Assembly: GCA_023443095.1 (NCBI GenBank)
Contig: JAEZVV010000027.1
Coordinates: 1 to 13,968 of the forward strand
Length of the DNA: 13,968 nt
Direction of reading: 5' to 3'
Source: Pseudomonadota bacterium
GTDB lineage: Bacteria > Pseudomonadota > Gammaproteobacteria > Burkholderiales > Burkholderiaceae_F
Below the pieces are notes generated by a model that did not search any database, had not been told where the DNA came from, and saw nothing but the letters and a program-made list of their open reading frames with translations. A program made the position numbers and the translations under genes. How positions within the stretch are numbered: the first letter of the stretch is position 1; each line of letters opens with the position of its first letter. Positions 1 through 7,241 of this stretch are shown piece by piece.

Positions 1-82
1 GGTCTGGAGCGCGCCCGCCGGCCTGCCTAGAGTGCCTCCATCGGCGCCGCCCCTCGGTGCCAGGCCAGAATGGAGCGCTCTC

Positions 83-295
83 ATGTTCGAAAAAATCATC
101 ACTCGCGGCTTCTTCTTCGTCACTTTCGCTGCGGTGGCGCTGGTGCTCTCGCACGGCATGGACGCCATGCCGCGCGTCGAGCCGGTGGCCGTGGTCAAGC
201 TGCCTACCGTGGTGGTGACTGGTCGCGCCGTCGGCGCGCCGCACCGTGTCGTGCTGGCGCCGCGCGCGGACGACTCGCGCCGCTCGCCGGGCTGA
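83..295 (+). CDS. Small single-span membrane or secreted peptide, hypothetical
   Basis: The product is a 70-aa peptide. Residues 1-8 are a short charged stretch (MFEKIITR). Residues 9-24 are hydrophobic and could be a signal anchor or signal peptide. A short tail follows with the repeated-valine motif LPTVVVTGR at about residues 40-48, then an Arg/Pro-rich end. I chose the ATG at 83 because GGAG lies 7 nt upstream; a longer in-frame reading from 32 adds only a Pro/Ala-rich lead without a ribosome site. The DUF2917 gene follows after 18 nt on the same strand, so the two are probably cotranscribed. I do not recognise a named family and propose no function. Coding status is supported by the ribosome site, the hydrophobic segment and the position. 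Confidence 0.6.
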   Translation: MFEKIITRGFFFVTFAAVALVLSHGMDAMPRVEPVAVVKLPTVVVTGRAVGAPHRVVLAPRADDSRRSPG

Positions 296-313
296 GCCGG
301 GCGGGAGAGACTG

Positions 314-613
314 ATGATCGAGCCCTTGCCTCTGGCCGACTACAGCATTGCGCGCCATGTCGTTTTCACGCTGCCGGCACGGCGCCGTCCGTGGGTCGTG
401 CATTGCCTGCACGGCAGGCTCTGGGTCACGCACGGCGCTTCCGTCCGCGATTTCATTCTGTGCCGTGGCGATCGGCTGCGGGTTCCGGCGGGCGCGGCCG
501 TGGTGGTCGAGGCCTTGCGCAGTGCGCGTTTTGATTGCGAGCCCGTGGCGGTCGCCCCGGCGGCCTTTGACTTGGGCCGCCTGATGCAACGCTTGATTGC
601 CGGCTACGCCTGA
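314..613 (+). CDS. DUF2917 domain protein
   Basis: The product is 99 aa and matches the DUF2917 pattern: a short beta-rich domain with a GRLWVTHG core (about residues 34-41), then a segment reading DFILCRGDRLRVPAGAAVVVEAL (about residues 46-68). The fold resembles a small cupin-like strand set. No catalytic residues are evident and the function of the family is not established. The start is supported by GGGAGAGA just upstream of the ATG at 314. It lies 18 nt after the small membrane peptide gene and converges on selD, separated by a strong hairpin. The family name rests on recalled motif similarity. Confidence 0.75.
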   Translation: MIEPLPLADYSIARHVVFTLPARRRPWVVHCLHGRLWVTHGASVRDFILCRGDRLRVPAGAAVVVEALRSARFDCEPVAVAPAAFDLGRLMQRLIAGYA

Positions 614-619
614 GACGAG

Positions 620-643
620 CCCGAGGGCCGAGCGGCCCTCGGG
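620..643. terminator. Bidirectional hairpin terminator between the DUF2917 gene and selD
   Basis: A perfect inverted repeat has 10-bp arms, CCCGAGGGCC and GGCCCTCGGG, around the 4-nt loop GAGC. It sits in the 37-nt gap between two convergent stop codons, 613 on the plus strand and 651 on the minus strand. There is no clear U-tract on either side, so efficiency as an intrinsic terminator is uncertain. The position and the perfect stem favour a shared end-of-transcript structure. Confidence 0.7.
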
Positions 644-650
644 GTGCCAG

Positions 651-1712
651 TCAGCGCAGTTCGATGAAGCTGCCAGTGGGTTCCACCGCGGCCCCCACGT
701 CGACGGCGGGCACACCCGCGGCGATCAGCGCCGCGAGCAGCGCCGGCGCCTGGTCGGCGGCAACGCTGATCAGCAGGCCGCCCGAGGTCTGCGGGTCGTA
801 GAACAGGTCCAGCATCTCGGCTTCGAGTGCTGCCGCCACTTTCACTCCGCTGCCGAAGTGGTCGCGGTTGGTCCGGATGCCAGCGTTGCGGTTGCGCTGG
901 ACCAGGGGCAACACGCCGTCGAACAGCGGAATCCGGGCCGCGTCGAAAACGATCGTCGCGCCGCTGGCGACCGCCATCTCGCTGGCGTGGCCGATCAAGG
1001 CAAAACCGGTGATGTCGGTGCAGGCATGGACGCCGTCGAATCGGGGCAGGGTTTCGGCCGCCGCCTTGTTGAGCGTTCGCATCGAATCGATTGCCCGGTC
1101 GGCCAGGTTGGCGGGACAGCGTTCGAACTTCATTGCAGTGCCGATCACGCCGGTACCGAGCGGCTTGGTCAGGATCAGCCGGTCGCCCACCTGGACCTTG
1201 GCGTTGGTGAGCAACTTCTTGGGGTCGACTGCGCCGGTGACCGCGTAGCCGAACTTGATCTCCGGGTCTTGCACGGTATGGCCGCCTAGCAGAGCGACCC
1301 CGGCTTCCTGCAGCTTGTCGAGGCCGCCGCGGAAGATCTGGCCGATCGCTTCGGTAGCCAGCCCTTCCTTCGGAAAGCCGGCGATCGCCAGCGCCGTCAG
1401 CGGCTTGGCTCCCATCGCGTAGACGTCGGAGATCGAGTTGGCCGCGGCGATCTGGCCGTAGAGATAGGGGTCGTCGACGATGGGGGTGAAGAAGTCCACC
1501 GTCTGGACGAGCGCGGGCCCGCCTTCCCACAGGAAAACGCCAGCGTCGTCCGAGCTCCGGAAATCGACCAGAACCCGAGGGTCGTTGCCAAGCGGCAGAT
1601 TGCCCAGGACCTGGGACAGCTCGCCTGCGGCGAGTTTGCTCGCTCAGCCCGCGCAGCTGACCATGTCGGTCAGGCGCTGCGGTTTTTTGCCGAAAATGTC
1701 TTTGAGGGCCAT
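651..1712 (-). CDS. selD: Selenide, water dikinase (selenophosphate synthetase), a selenoprotein with in-frame UGA
   Basis: SelD makes selenophosphate from selenide and ATP, the selenium donor for selenocysteine and 2-selenouridine synthesis. Read through one TGA, the product is 353 aa, against 347 in E. coli. The N-terminus runs MALKDIFGKK...DMVSCAG-U-ASKLAAGEL, which aligns with the E. coli segment GAGCGCK: Sec23 takes the place of catalytic Cys17 and Lys26 that of Lys20. After it come the ATP-binding and AIRS-type motifs: DDAGVF, VDFFTPIVDDPYLYGQIAA, SISDVYAMGAKPLTALAI, GGHTV, FLTKPLG-like LILTKPLG, DITGFALIGH and DPQTSGGLL. The ATG at 1712 gives a normal N-terminus; a GTG nine codons upstream is an alternative. 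A caller that treats TGA as stop would begin the gene at 1499 or call it broken. No selA, selB, selC or selU lies in the window. Confidence 0.93.
1620..1634 (-). promoter_or_regulatory. Candidate bacterial SECIS stem-loop for the selD UGA
   Basis: Nine nucleotides after the UGA, the minus strand reads CTCGCC-GCA-GGCGAG. This is a perfect 6-bp stem with a 3-nt loop, inside the downstream coding sequence where bacterial SECIS elements act. An overlapping alternative, GCGAG-CAAA-CTCGC, starts directly after the UGA, and the two could be exclusive folds. SelB binding cannot be judged from sequence alone because bacterial SECIS elements are poorly conserved. Confidence 0.5.
1644..1646 (-). other. 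Selenocysteine codon (UGA) in selD
   Basis: The minus-strand codons here read TGC GCG GGC TGA GCG AGC AAA, giving C-A-G-U-A-S-K. The TGA falls at the Cys/Sec catalytic site known from SelD proteins, with the invariant Lys three residues later. The same reading frame stays open with full SelD homology on both sides, which argues against a nonsense mutation. Confidence 0.9.
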
Positions 1713-1864
1713 ACGGAAGTTCCGTTTGTGCTGCGTCACGTTGCCGGCCGAAGCTAACACGCTGCGGGGGGCGACCGCAAAACGGCGGCAGCGCGCCAGG
1801 TAGCATGGCGGGCTTGCTTCGACTCTGCGGGGGCGTGCCGGCGGCGGCACTCTCCCGTTTCGAC

Positions 1865-2797
1865 ATGCTCACCGGTACTTTGTACGCCCTGGCCGCCGGA
1901 CTCCTCTGGGGGCTGGTCTTCGTCGCTCCCGTCCTGCTGCCCGACTATCCGCCGGCGCTGATGTCGGCTGGCCGCTATCTTGCGTTTGGCCTGATCGCCC
2001 TGCCGCTGGCTTTTTACGATCGCGCCGCGCTGCGCCGCTTGAGCCGCGCCGACTGGCTTTATGCGGCCGAACTGGCCCTGGTCGGCAACCTTTGTTATTA
2101 CGCCCTGCTGTCGTCGGCGATCCAGAGCGCGGGCGCGCCGATGCCGAGCATGATCATGGGCACCTTGCCGGTGGTGATCGCCCTGCTGACCAATCGCCGC
2201 AACGCCGAGCGCGACGGTTCGCTGCATTGGCGGGCGCTGGCACCGTCGCTGATCCTGATCGGCGGCGGCCTGCTGCTGGTCAACGGCGCGGAACTCGAGC
2301 ATGCGCGCCAGGCGGGGGCGGCGGATGTCGCCGAGCATACCCGCGGCGCCCTGCTGGCAGTGGCCGCGCTCGCGTGCTGGACCTGGTATCCGATCCGCAA
2401 CGCCGACTGGCTGCGCGCCCACCCCGATCGCAGCCCGCGCGTGTGGGCCACGGCGCAGGGGGTCGTCACCCTGCCGCTGGCGGCGCTGGCTTATGCCTTG
2501 TGGGCGGTCTTCCTGGCCGAGCCGGAGTTCGCCTTGCCCGCCGGGCCGCGGCCTGAGGTGTTCGTGCTGGCGATGCTGACGATAGGCCTGTTCGCGTCGT
2601 GGCTCGGCACCTTGTTCTGGAACCAGGCGAGCCAGCGTCTGCCGACCACCCTGGTAGGGCAGCTGATCGTTTTCGAGACGCTGGCCGCCCTGGCTTACGC
2701 GTTTGTCCTGCGCGGGCAATGGCCCGAGCCGGCGACGGCGCTGGGGATCGCCCTGCTCGTGGCGGGCGTGTTGTGGGCGGTGCGCGCTTTCCGCTGA
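1865..2797 (+). CDS. EamA/DMT-superfamily transporter
   Basis: The product is a 310-aa inner-membrane protein made almost wholly of hydrophobic helices, about ten, in the two-repeat EamA layout. The N-terminal helix has the typical GTLYALAAGLLWGLVF pattern. The second half starts near TRGALLAVAALACWTWYPIRNADW and ends with helices around TLVGQLIVFETLAALAYAF and GIALLVAGVLWAV. Families of this type export or import small metabolites, but the substrate cannot be told here. I chose the ATG at 1865 because family members begin just before the first helix; an in-frame start at 1805 adds a 20-residue lead that looks non-coding. It is divergent from selD, with 152 nt between them, and its stop lies 7 bp from that of the convergent diguanylate cyclase gene. 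Confidence 0.88.
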   Translation: MLTGTLYALAAGLLWGLVFVAPVLLPDYPPALMSAGRYLAFGLIALPLAFYDRAALRRLSRADWLYAAELALVGNLCYYALLSSAIQSAGAPMPSMIMGTLPVVIALLTNRRNAERDGSLHWRALAPSLILIGGGLLLVNGAELEHARQAGAADVAEHTRGALLAVAALACWTWYPIRNADWLRAHPDRSPRVWATAQGVVTLPLAALAYALWAVFLAEPEFALPAGPRPEVFVLAMLTIGLFASWLGTLFWNQASQRLPTTLVGQLIVFETLAALAYAFVLRGQWPEPATALGIALLVAGVLWAVRAFR

Positions 2798-2804
2798 GCC
2801 GGAA

Positions 2805-4361
2805 TCAGATCTGCGGGGGCATCGTGGCAGGTCTGGCCGGGCCCGCTTTCAACGCGCCGCCGCTCAGCGTGGCGCGGTCGCGGCCGGCTTGCTTGCTGCG
2901 GTAGAGACGCGCATCGGCCAACGCCAGCAACTCGTCGCGGCGGCGGGTTTCGCTGGTGCTTGCCGCACCCAGGCTCAGCGTCACGTGGATCCCGGCCTCG
3001 CGCCAAGCCAGGGCGCGCACGGCGGCGAGGATGGTTTCGCACAAGGGCTCGAGTTCGACCGCGGGGTCGACCAGGGCGGCGAACTCGTCGCCGCCGATGC
3101 GGTAAAGCGTGAGCGGCAGGTGTTGGGCCGTCAGAGTGGCGCTGACCCGCCGCAGGACGGCATCCCCCACGTTGTGTCCGTGGCTGTCGTTGATCGGCTT
3201 GAATCGGTCGATGTCGAAACTCAGCAGACTGACGCCTTCGCCGCTGGCGATCGCGGCGTCGAGATCCTGCTCGAAGGCCCGCCGGTTGGGAATCCCGGTG
3301 AGAGCGTCGTGGCGGGCATGATGGCGCACGTCGCCGACCAGTTGCGCGAGCCGGTTCATGGCGCCGAGCTGCTCGCCCATCAGCCACAGGCGCTGCTGGC
3401 GCAGCTCCGACTCCGGGTGCCGCCCCTGGTGCATGGCGTCGAGGGCGTCGGCCAGCACCTGCCGCTCGCGCCAGAACAGCCGCGCCAGCAGCCCGAAGGC
3501 GAACATGAGCGAAGCGAGCAGGGCGAGCATGGGCATCAGGTGGCGTTTGAGCGCCGCGACCAGGAGGGCCACCATCTCTTCGGGCGGGACATAAAACAGC
3601 ACCTCCCAGCCAGGATCGGCCAGTACCTGCCGGCGCAAGGCGCCGTGGCGCAGGGCTCCCAGGGTGTCACCCGGTTCCGCGGCGCGGGCGATCTGCGTCG
3701 CGCTCAAAGGTCGGGTCTGGGCCAGCACGGCGTGGCCGTCGACCGTCCTCACCTGGATCACCACCGGGTTGCGGCCGGCGGCCTGCTCCAGCGTTTTTTC
3801 CAGGGCGCCGAGCGAGAGATCGACCCCGAGCACCCCCAGCAGTTCGCCGCGCTCGCTGCGCACCGGCTTGACCAGAGAGACGACCGGCCGCCCCGAGCTG
3901 AACTCGCGGTAGGGCGCGGTCCAGCGCGCCGGCGTGCCATCGACGGCTTTGAACCAGGGGCGCTGCTCGGCGACGAAGGAGCGGTCGGGAACAAAAGCCG
4001 GGTAGGTGTCGATGCGCCGGTGCAGAGCGTTGTAGAAAAAGACGTGGTGGTCGTTCTGCTGGAAACCCTGAACCCAAGGCCAGATGTCGGTGAGCACCGA
4101 ATGGCCGGCGCGGATGGCCCGGCGATCAAGCGTGGCTTCGATCACCCGCAGTTCGCGCTCGACGCTGCGAATCTGCTCCTGGATATGGACCTGGGCGACA
4201 GTGTCGAGCAGGGCGTCGTAGTGGTCGAAGCTGCGATCGGCGCGTTCGGCCACCGAAGAAAACGTCAGCAAAACGCCCACTACCAAGGTCGCTGCGCAGG
4301 CTAGGCCGATCGCCAGAGCAAATACGCACGCATGGGGAAAGGGCGAGGCTTGCCGCCGCAA
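2805..4361 (-). CDS. Membrane Cache-GGDEF diguanylate cyclase
   Basis: The 518-aa product should make cyclic-di-GMP from two GTP in response to a periplasmic ligand. There is a membrane helix at about residues 12-36 and a periplasmic double-Cache sensor at about 37-265, with signature pieces RPWFKAV, TAPYREFSSGRPVVSLVKPV and LLGVLGVDLSLGALE. A second helix lies at about 275-296 and a GGDEF domain at about 345-500. The active-site loop is intact (RIGGDEF, residues 421-427), as are the metal and base contacts in SFDIDRFKPIND (381-392). The allosteric RxxD inhibitory site is absent: the expected place reads HLPL. The start is TTG at 4361, chosen because GGAG lies 6 nt before it on the minus strand. 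No EAL domain is present. Confidence 0.9.
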   Translation of the reverse strand: MRRQASPFPHACVFALAIGLACAATLVVGVLLTFSSVAERADRSFDHYDALLDTVAQVHIQEQIRSVERELRVIEATLDRRAIRAGHSVLTDIWPWVQGFQQNDHHVFFYNALHRRIDTYPAFVPDRSFVAEQRPWFKAVDGTPARWTAPYREFSSGRPVVSLVKPVRSERGELLGVLGVDLSLGALEKTLEQAAGRNPVVIQVRTVDGHAVLAQTRPLSATQIARAAEPGDTLGALRHGALRRQVLADPGWEVLFYVPPEEMVALLVAALKRHLMPMLALLASLMFAFGLLARLFWRERQVLADALDAMHQGRHPESELRQQRLWLMGEQLGAMNRLAQLVGDVRHHARHDALTGIPNRRAFEQDLDAAIASGEGVSLLSFDIDRFKPINDSHGHNVGDAVLRRVSATLTAQHLPLTLYRIGGDEFAALVDPAVELEPLCETILAAVRALAWREAGIHVTLSLGAASTSETRRRDELLALADARLYRSKQAGRDRATLSGGALKAGPARPATMPPQI

Positions 4362-4599
4362 TCAAGGCTCCACTCATGAAAACAGATGAGCACGATAGGG
4401 GTCTCCCGTCCCGCGAATCTGACTCAAGACAATGGCGGGCGCGGGTTAGGGGAAAGCGCTCTCGTCGGGTGAGGCACGACACTCGATCCGCTTTCGCTGG
4501 GATGAGAAGATCGGGCACTCGTGTGCCAAGCTGCCGCTTGCTGCGCTTGCCGGCGGCTGCCACTCCCTGCTCACGCCGGTCCTGCCCCTGAGATTGCCG

Positions 4600-4941
4600 A
4601 TGCCGCCTCGAATTCTGCTTTTCCCCTTGTCTCTCACCTTGTTGGCCGCGTGTTCGAACGGTCCGTCGGAGCGCGACATTCGCGGCGCGATGGACCGCGA
4701 CAACGCCGAGCGCATGAAAAACATGACGGCGCTCCTGGGCGAACGCGGCGCCGCGGTGGCCGAGCAGCTGATGGGCAAGGCGGCGATCAAGTCGGTCAAG
4801 AAAATCGGCTGCGCCGAAGACGGCGGCAACGCTTGGCGCTGCGATGTCGAATACGAGATCACCCAGGGTGATGCCACCCAGACTCGGCTCGGCAAGGTGC
4901 GCCTGGTGCGCGCCAGCTCGGGCTGGATGATCAGCGAATAA
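4600..4941 (+). CDS. Small lipoprotein, hypothetical
   Basis: The product is 113 aa. It starts with a short lipoprotein signal (MPPRILLFPLSLTLLAAC) whose lipobox LAAC makes Cys18 the likely lipidated residue. The mature part has a charged helix, then a small domain with two Cys in a GC(x)9CDVEYEI arrangement, a likely disulfide, and a C-terminal strand pattern ending GWMISE. I chose the ATG at 4600; a TTG two codons earlier is also in frame. It ends 33 nt before sbcB on the same strand, so the two may share a transcript. The 238 nt upstream, between this gene and the divergent diguanylate cyclase, hold no gene I can support. No function is proposed. Confidence 0.78.
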   Translation: MPPRILLFPLSLTLLAACSNGPSERDIRGAMDRDNAERMKNMTALLGERGAAVAEQLMGKAAIKSVKKIGCAEDGGNAWRCDVEYEITQGDATQTRLGKVRLVRASSGWMISE

Positions 4942-4974
4942 GTCTCGCGCTGCGCGCTCGGGTATCTTGCGCGC

Positions 4975-6417
4975 ATGAACGAGCACACTTTCTACTGGCA
5001 CGACTACGAAACCTTTGGCGTGGTGCCGCGCCGCGACCGGCCGTCTCAGTTCGCCGGCATCCGCACCGACGCCGATCTCAACGAGATCGGCGTGCCCCAG
5101 ATGCTGTATTGCCGGCCGGCGCCCGACTACCTGCCCGAGCCCGAGAGCTGTCTGATCACCGGCATCCTGCCGCAGACCTGCCTTGAAAAAGGCGTGCCCG
5201 AAGTCGAGTTCGCCGCGGCGATCGAGCGTGAACTGGCTGTGCCCGGCACCGTGGGCGTGGGCTACAACAGCATCCGCTTCGACGATGAAGTCACCCGCCA
5301 CCTGTTCTGGCGCAACCTGATCGATCCGTATGCACGCGAATGGAAGGACGGCTGTGGCCGCTGGGATCTGCTCGACCTGGTGCGCACCACCTGGGCCCTG
5401 CGCCCCGACGGCATCATCTGGCCTCGCCACGAAGACGGCCGTCCCTCGTTCAAGCTCGAACACCTGACCCAGGCCAATGGCATCGTCCACACGGCGGCCC
5501 ACGACGCCCTGAGCGACGTGCGGGCGACGATTGCGCTCGCCCGCCTGATCAAGACCCGCCAGCCGCGGCTGTGGGACTTTGCCCTCAAGCTGCGCAAGAA
5601 GGATGCGGTGGCCGCCGAACTCGGCAGCGGCCGCCCGGTGTTGCACGTCAGCGGCATGTACCCGGTCGAACGCGGCTGCATGGCGATCGTGCTGCCGCTC
5701 GCGCCTCACCCCACCAACAAAAACGAAGTGATCGTGTGGGACCTCGCGCAAGACCCGGCCGAACTGCTGGGCCTGAGCGCCGAGGAGATCCGCGCCCGCG
5801 TCTTCGTGCGCGCCGACGACCTGCCCGAAGGCGTGGGCCGCCTGCCGCTCAAGACCATCCACCTCAACAAGTCGCCGATCGTGATCGGCAACCTCAAGAC
5901 CCTGGCGCCCGCCACCGCCGAGTCTTTCGGCATTGACGTCGCGGCCTGCCTTGCGCGCGCCGAAGCGGCGAGCGAGCGCCTGCCCGAGCTGCAAGGCCGG
6001 TGGCGCGAGGTCTACGCCCGCGCCGCGGACGAGCGCGCGCTCGACGTCGACGAAGACCTGTACGGTGGCTTCGTCGGCAACACCGACCGCCGCACGCTCG
6101 AGCGGCTGCGCGGCATCGGCCCTGAACCGCTGGCCCGTCAGGTCGCCGAAGGCCGGGTCACGTTCGACGATTCGCGGCTCGAGGAACTGCTGTTCCGGTT
6201 CCGTGCGCGCAACTACCCGGCCACTCTCGGGGCCGAGGAGCAGGAGCGCTGGCGCGAGTTTTGCCGCGAGCGCCTGCTGCAAGGCGTGCCGGGCTGGCTC
6301 ACGCTCGAGGCGTTTTTCGAGAAGATCGACGCCCTGTCGGAATCGGCCGACGAACGCGGCGAAGCCATCCTTGGCGCCTTGTACGACTACGCCGAGGCCA
6401 TCGCGCCCGAGCACTGA
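4975..6417 (+). CDS. sbcB: Exodeoxyribonuclease I
   Basis: Exonuclease I degrades single-stranded DNA 3' to 5' in recombination and mismatch repair. The 480-aa length is close to the 475 of E. coli, and similarity runs along the whole protein. DEDDh active-site motifs are present: HDYETFG with Asp10 and Glu12, the FDDE motif (residues 102-105), and AHDALSDV with His176 and Asp181. Further family landmarks are RPSQFAGIRTD, DYLPEPESCLITGI, RWDLLDLVRTTWALRPDGI, FKLEHLTQANGI, KTRQPRLWDFAL, LHVSGMY, HLNKSPIV, LEELLFRFRARNYPATL and YDYAEAIAPE. These cover the exonuclease, SH3-like and C-terminal helical parts. The ATG at 4975 gives the usual N-terminus. The long open frame on the opposite strand is a codon-bias shadow. 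Confidence 0.97.
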   Translation: MNEHTFYWHDYETFGVVPRRDRPSQFAGIRTDADLNEIGVPQMLYCRPAPDYLPEPESCLITGILPQTCLEKGVPEVEFAAAIERELAVPGTVGVGYNSIRFDDEVTRHLFWRNLIDPYAREWKDGCGRWDLLDLVRTTWALRPDGIIWPRHEDGRPSFKLEHLTQANGIVHTAAHDALSDVRATIALARLIKTRQPRLWDFALKLRKKDAVAAELGSGRPVLHVSGMYPVERGCMAIVLPLAPHPTNKNEVIVWDLAQDPAELLGLSAEEIRARVFVRADDLPEGVGRLPLKTIHLNKSPIVIGNLKTLAPATAESFGIDVAACLARAEAASERLPELQGRWREVYARAADERALDVDEDLYGGFVGNTDRRTLERLRGIGPEPLARQVAEGRVTFDDSRLEELLFRFRARNYPATLGAEEQERWREFCRERLLQGVPGWLTLEAFFEKIDALSESADERGEAILGALYDYAEAIAPEH

Positions 6418-6642
6418 GCCCGGCCGTAATGTGTCCGCGGCGGGCGCCCGCCCCGCCGTGGCAGGACGATCTGGCAAGCACGCTTTTTTGGTAGCCCGAA
6501 GGCATCGACGACGGCCGCAGCCGCCACGCAGAATCCGGCCGTGGCTGCCGCGAGCGGCCTGGACGAACGCGGGGCCAGGACCCGGCCCGAGCGTCGGCCC
6601 GTGCTCAATCCTGCGCCTCGAACGCGCCTTGTCGGAACTGAC

Positions 6643-7194
6643 GTGGACCTTGCCTCGGGAACTCGGCTCGATTTTCTGGATGCCTTGCGTCAGGTGCTGC
6701 GCAACCGCAGCACCGGCTCGATCTATCTGAAGGTCGACGACAACCGGGCGGCGCTGTTTTCGGTGCGCGCCGGGCAGATCGTCGGCCTGCGTTTCGGCCC
6801 GCTGACCGGCCGCCGCGCGCTCGAACTCTTCAAGCTCACCCGCCAGATGAGCTGGCGCATGGAAGAGGGAGCGGTGGCGATGGTGCACGCCGACCTCGGC
6901 GACAGCGAGGAGACCTTGCACGAACTTGCCGGCGGCGAGGCGGTGGTCGATCCGGGCGGGGCACAGGACATGCTGCCGGATACAGCCTACGAGGCGCTCG
7001 AAAAGGCGCTGGTGCAATACACCGGACCGGTGGCGGCGATGATCCTGGCCGACGCCGTGGCCCGCCAGGGCGCGATCCGCTCGCCCGCGGACTGTCGTCG
7101 CCTGATCGCCGCGCTGGCGGCCGAGATCGGTGCCGACGACGAAACGGCCGAATTCTCGGCCAAGGCGCGGCAGATTCTGCGCCTGGCCGACTGA
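6643..7194 (+). CDS. DUF4388/PatA-like signalling protein
   Basis: The product from this start is 183 aa. The N-terminal half (about residues 8-75) has the DUF4388-type pattern: LDFLDALRQVLRN, then STGSIYLKVDDNRAALFSVRAGQIVGLRFG and RALELFKL. The C-terminal half (about residues 117-180) has a YTGPVAAMILADAV...I..LAAEIGADDETAEFSAKARQIL pattern seen as a C-terminal helical domain in several bacterial kinases and regulators. I chose the GTG at 6643 because GGAA lies just upstream and the conserved part starts a few residues later; in-frame GTGs at 6601 and 6541 are possible. The heme-sensor gene follows after 47 nt on the same strand, so the two probably work together. Family assignment is by pattern recall, and no enzymatic activity is seen. 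Confidence 0.7.
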   Translation: MDLASGTRLDFLDALRQVLRNRSTGSIYLKVDDNRAALFSVRAGQIVGLRFGPLTGRRALELFKLTRQMSWRMEEGAVAMVHADLGDSEETLHELAGGEAVVDPGGAQDMLPDTAYEALEKALVQYTGPVAAMILADAVARQGAIRSPADCRRLIAALAAEIGADDETAEFSAKARQILRLAD

Positions 7195-7241
7195 CCGCTG
7201 CAGCCGTCCCGGCCGCGGCATCTTTCTAGAGACCTTCCAGC

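Noticed and set aside
1644..1646. Nonsense mutation making selD a pseudogene
   Set aside because: The TGA sits exactly at the known Cys/Sec catalytic site, the frame is otherwise intact, and a hairpin follows. Selenocysteine is the simpler explanation.
604..1872. Minus-strand open frame of over 400 codons overlapping selD in another frame
   Set aside because: It is Arg-rich with no motif, while the neighbouring frame encodes SelD throughout. It is open only because of G+C bias.
2703..4304. Plus-strand open frame of over 500 codons opposite the diguanylate cyclase
   Set aside because: The minus strand encodes a full Cache-GGDEF protein with an intact active site. The plus-strand product has shadow composition and no domain.
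6437..6490. Possible terminator after sbcB: GC-rich repeat near 6440 and a T-run at 6483
   Set aside because: The inverted repeat GGCGG-GCGC-CCGCC is about 30 nt from the T-run, and no stable stem lies directly before the T-run.
4126..7221. Very long open frame on the minus strand (over 1000 codons) opposite sbcB and its neighbours
   Set aside because: It lies antisense to sbcB and the PatA-like gene, both with clear family motifs. Its product is low-complexity Arg/Ala/Gly/Gln/His-rich sequence, typical of a high-G+C shadow frame.
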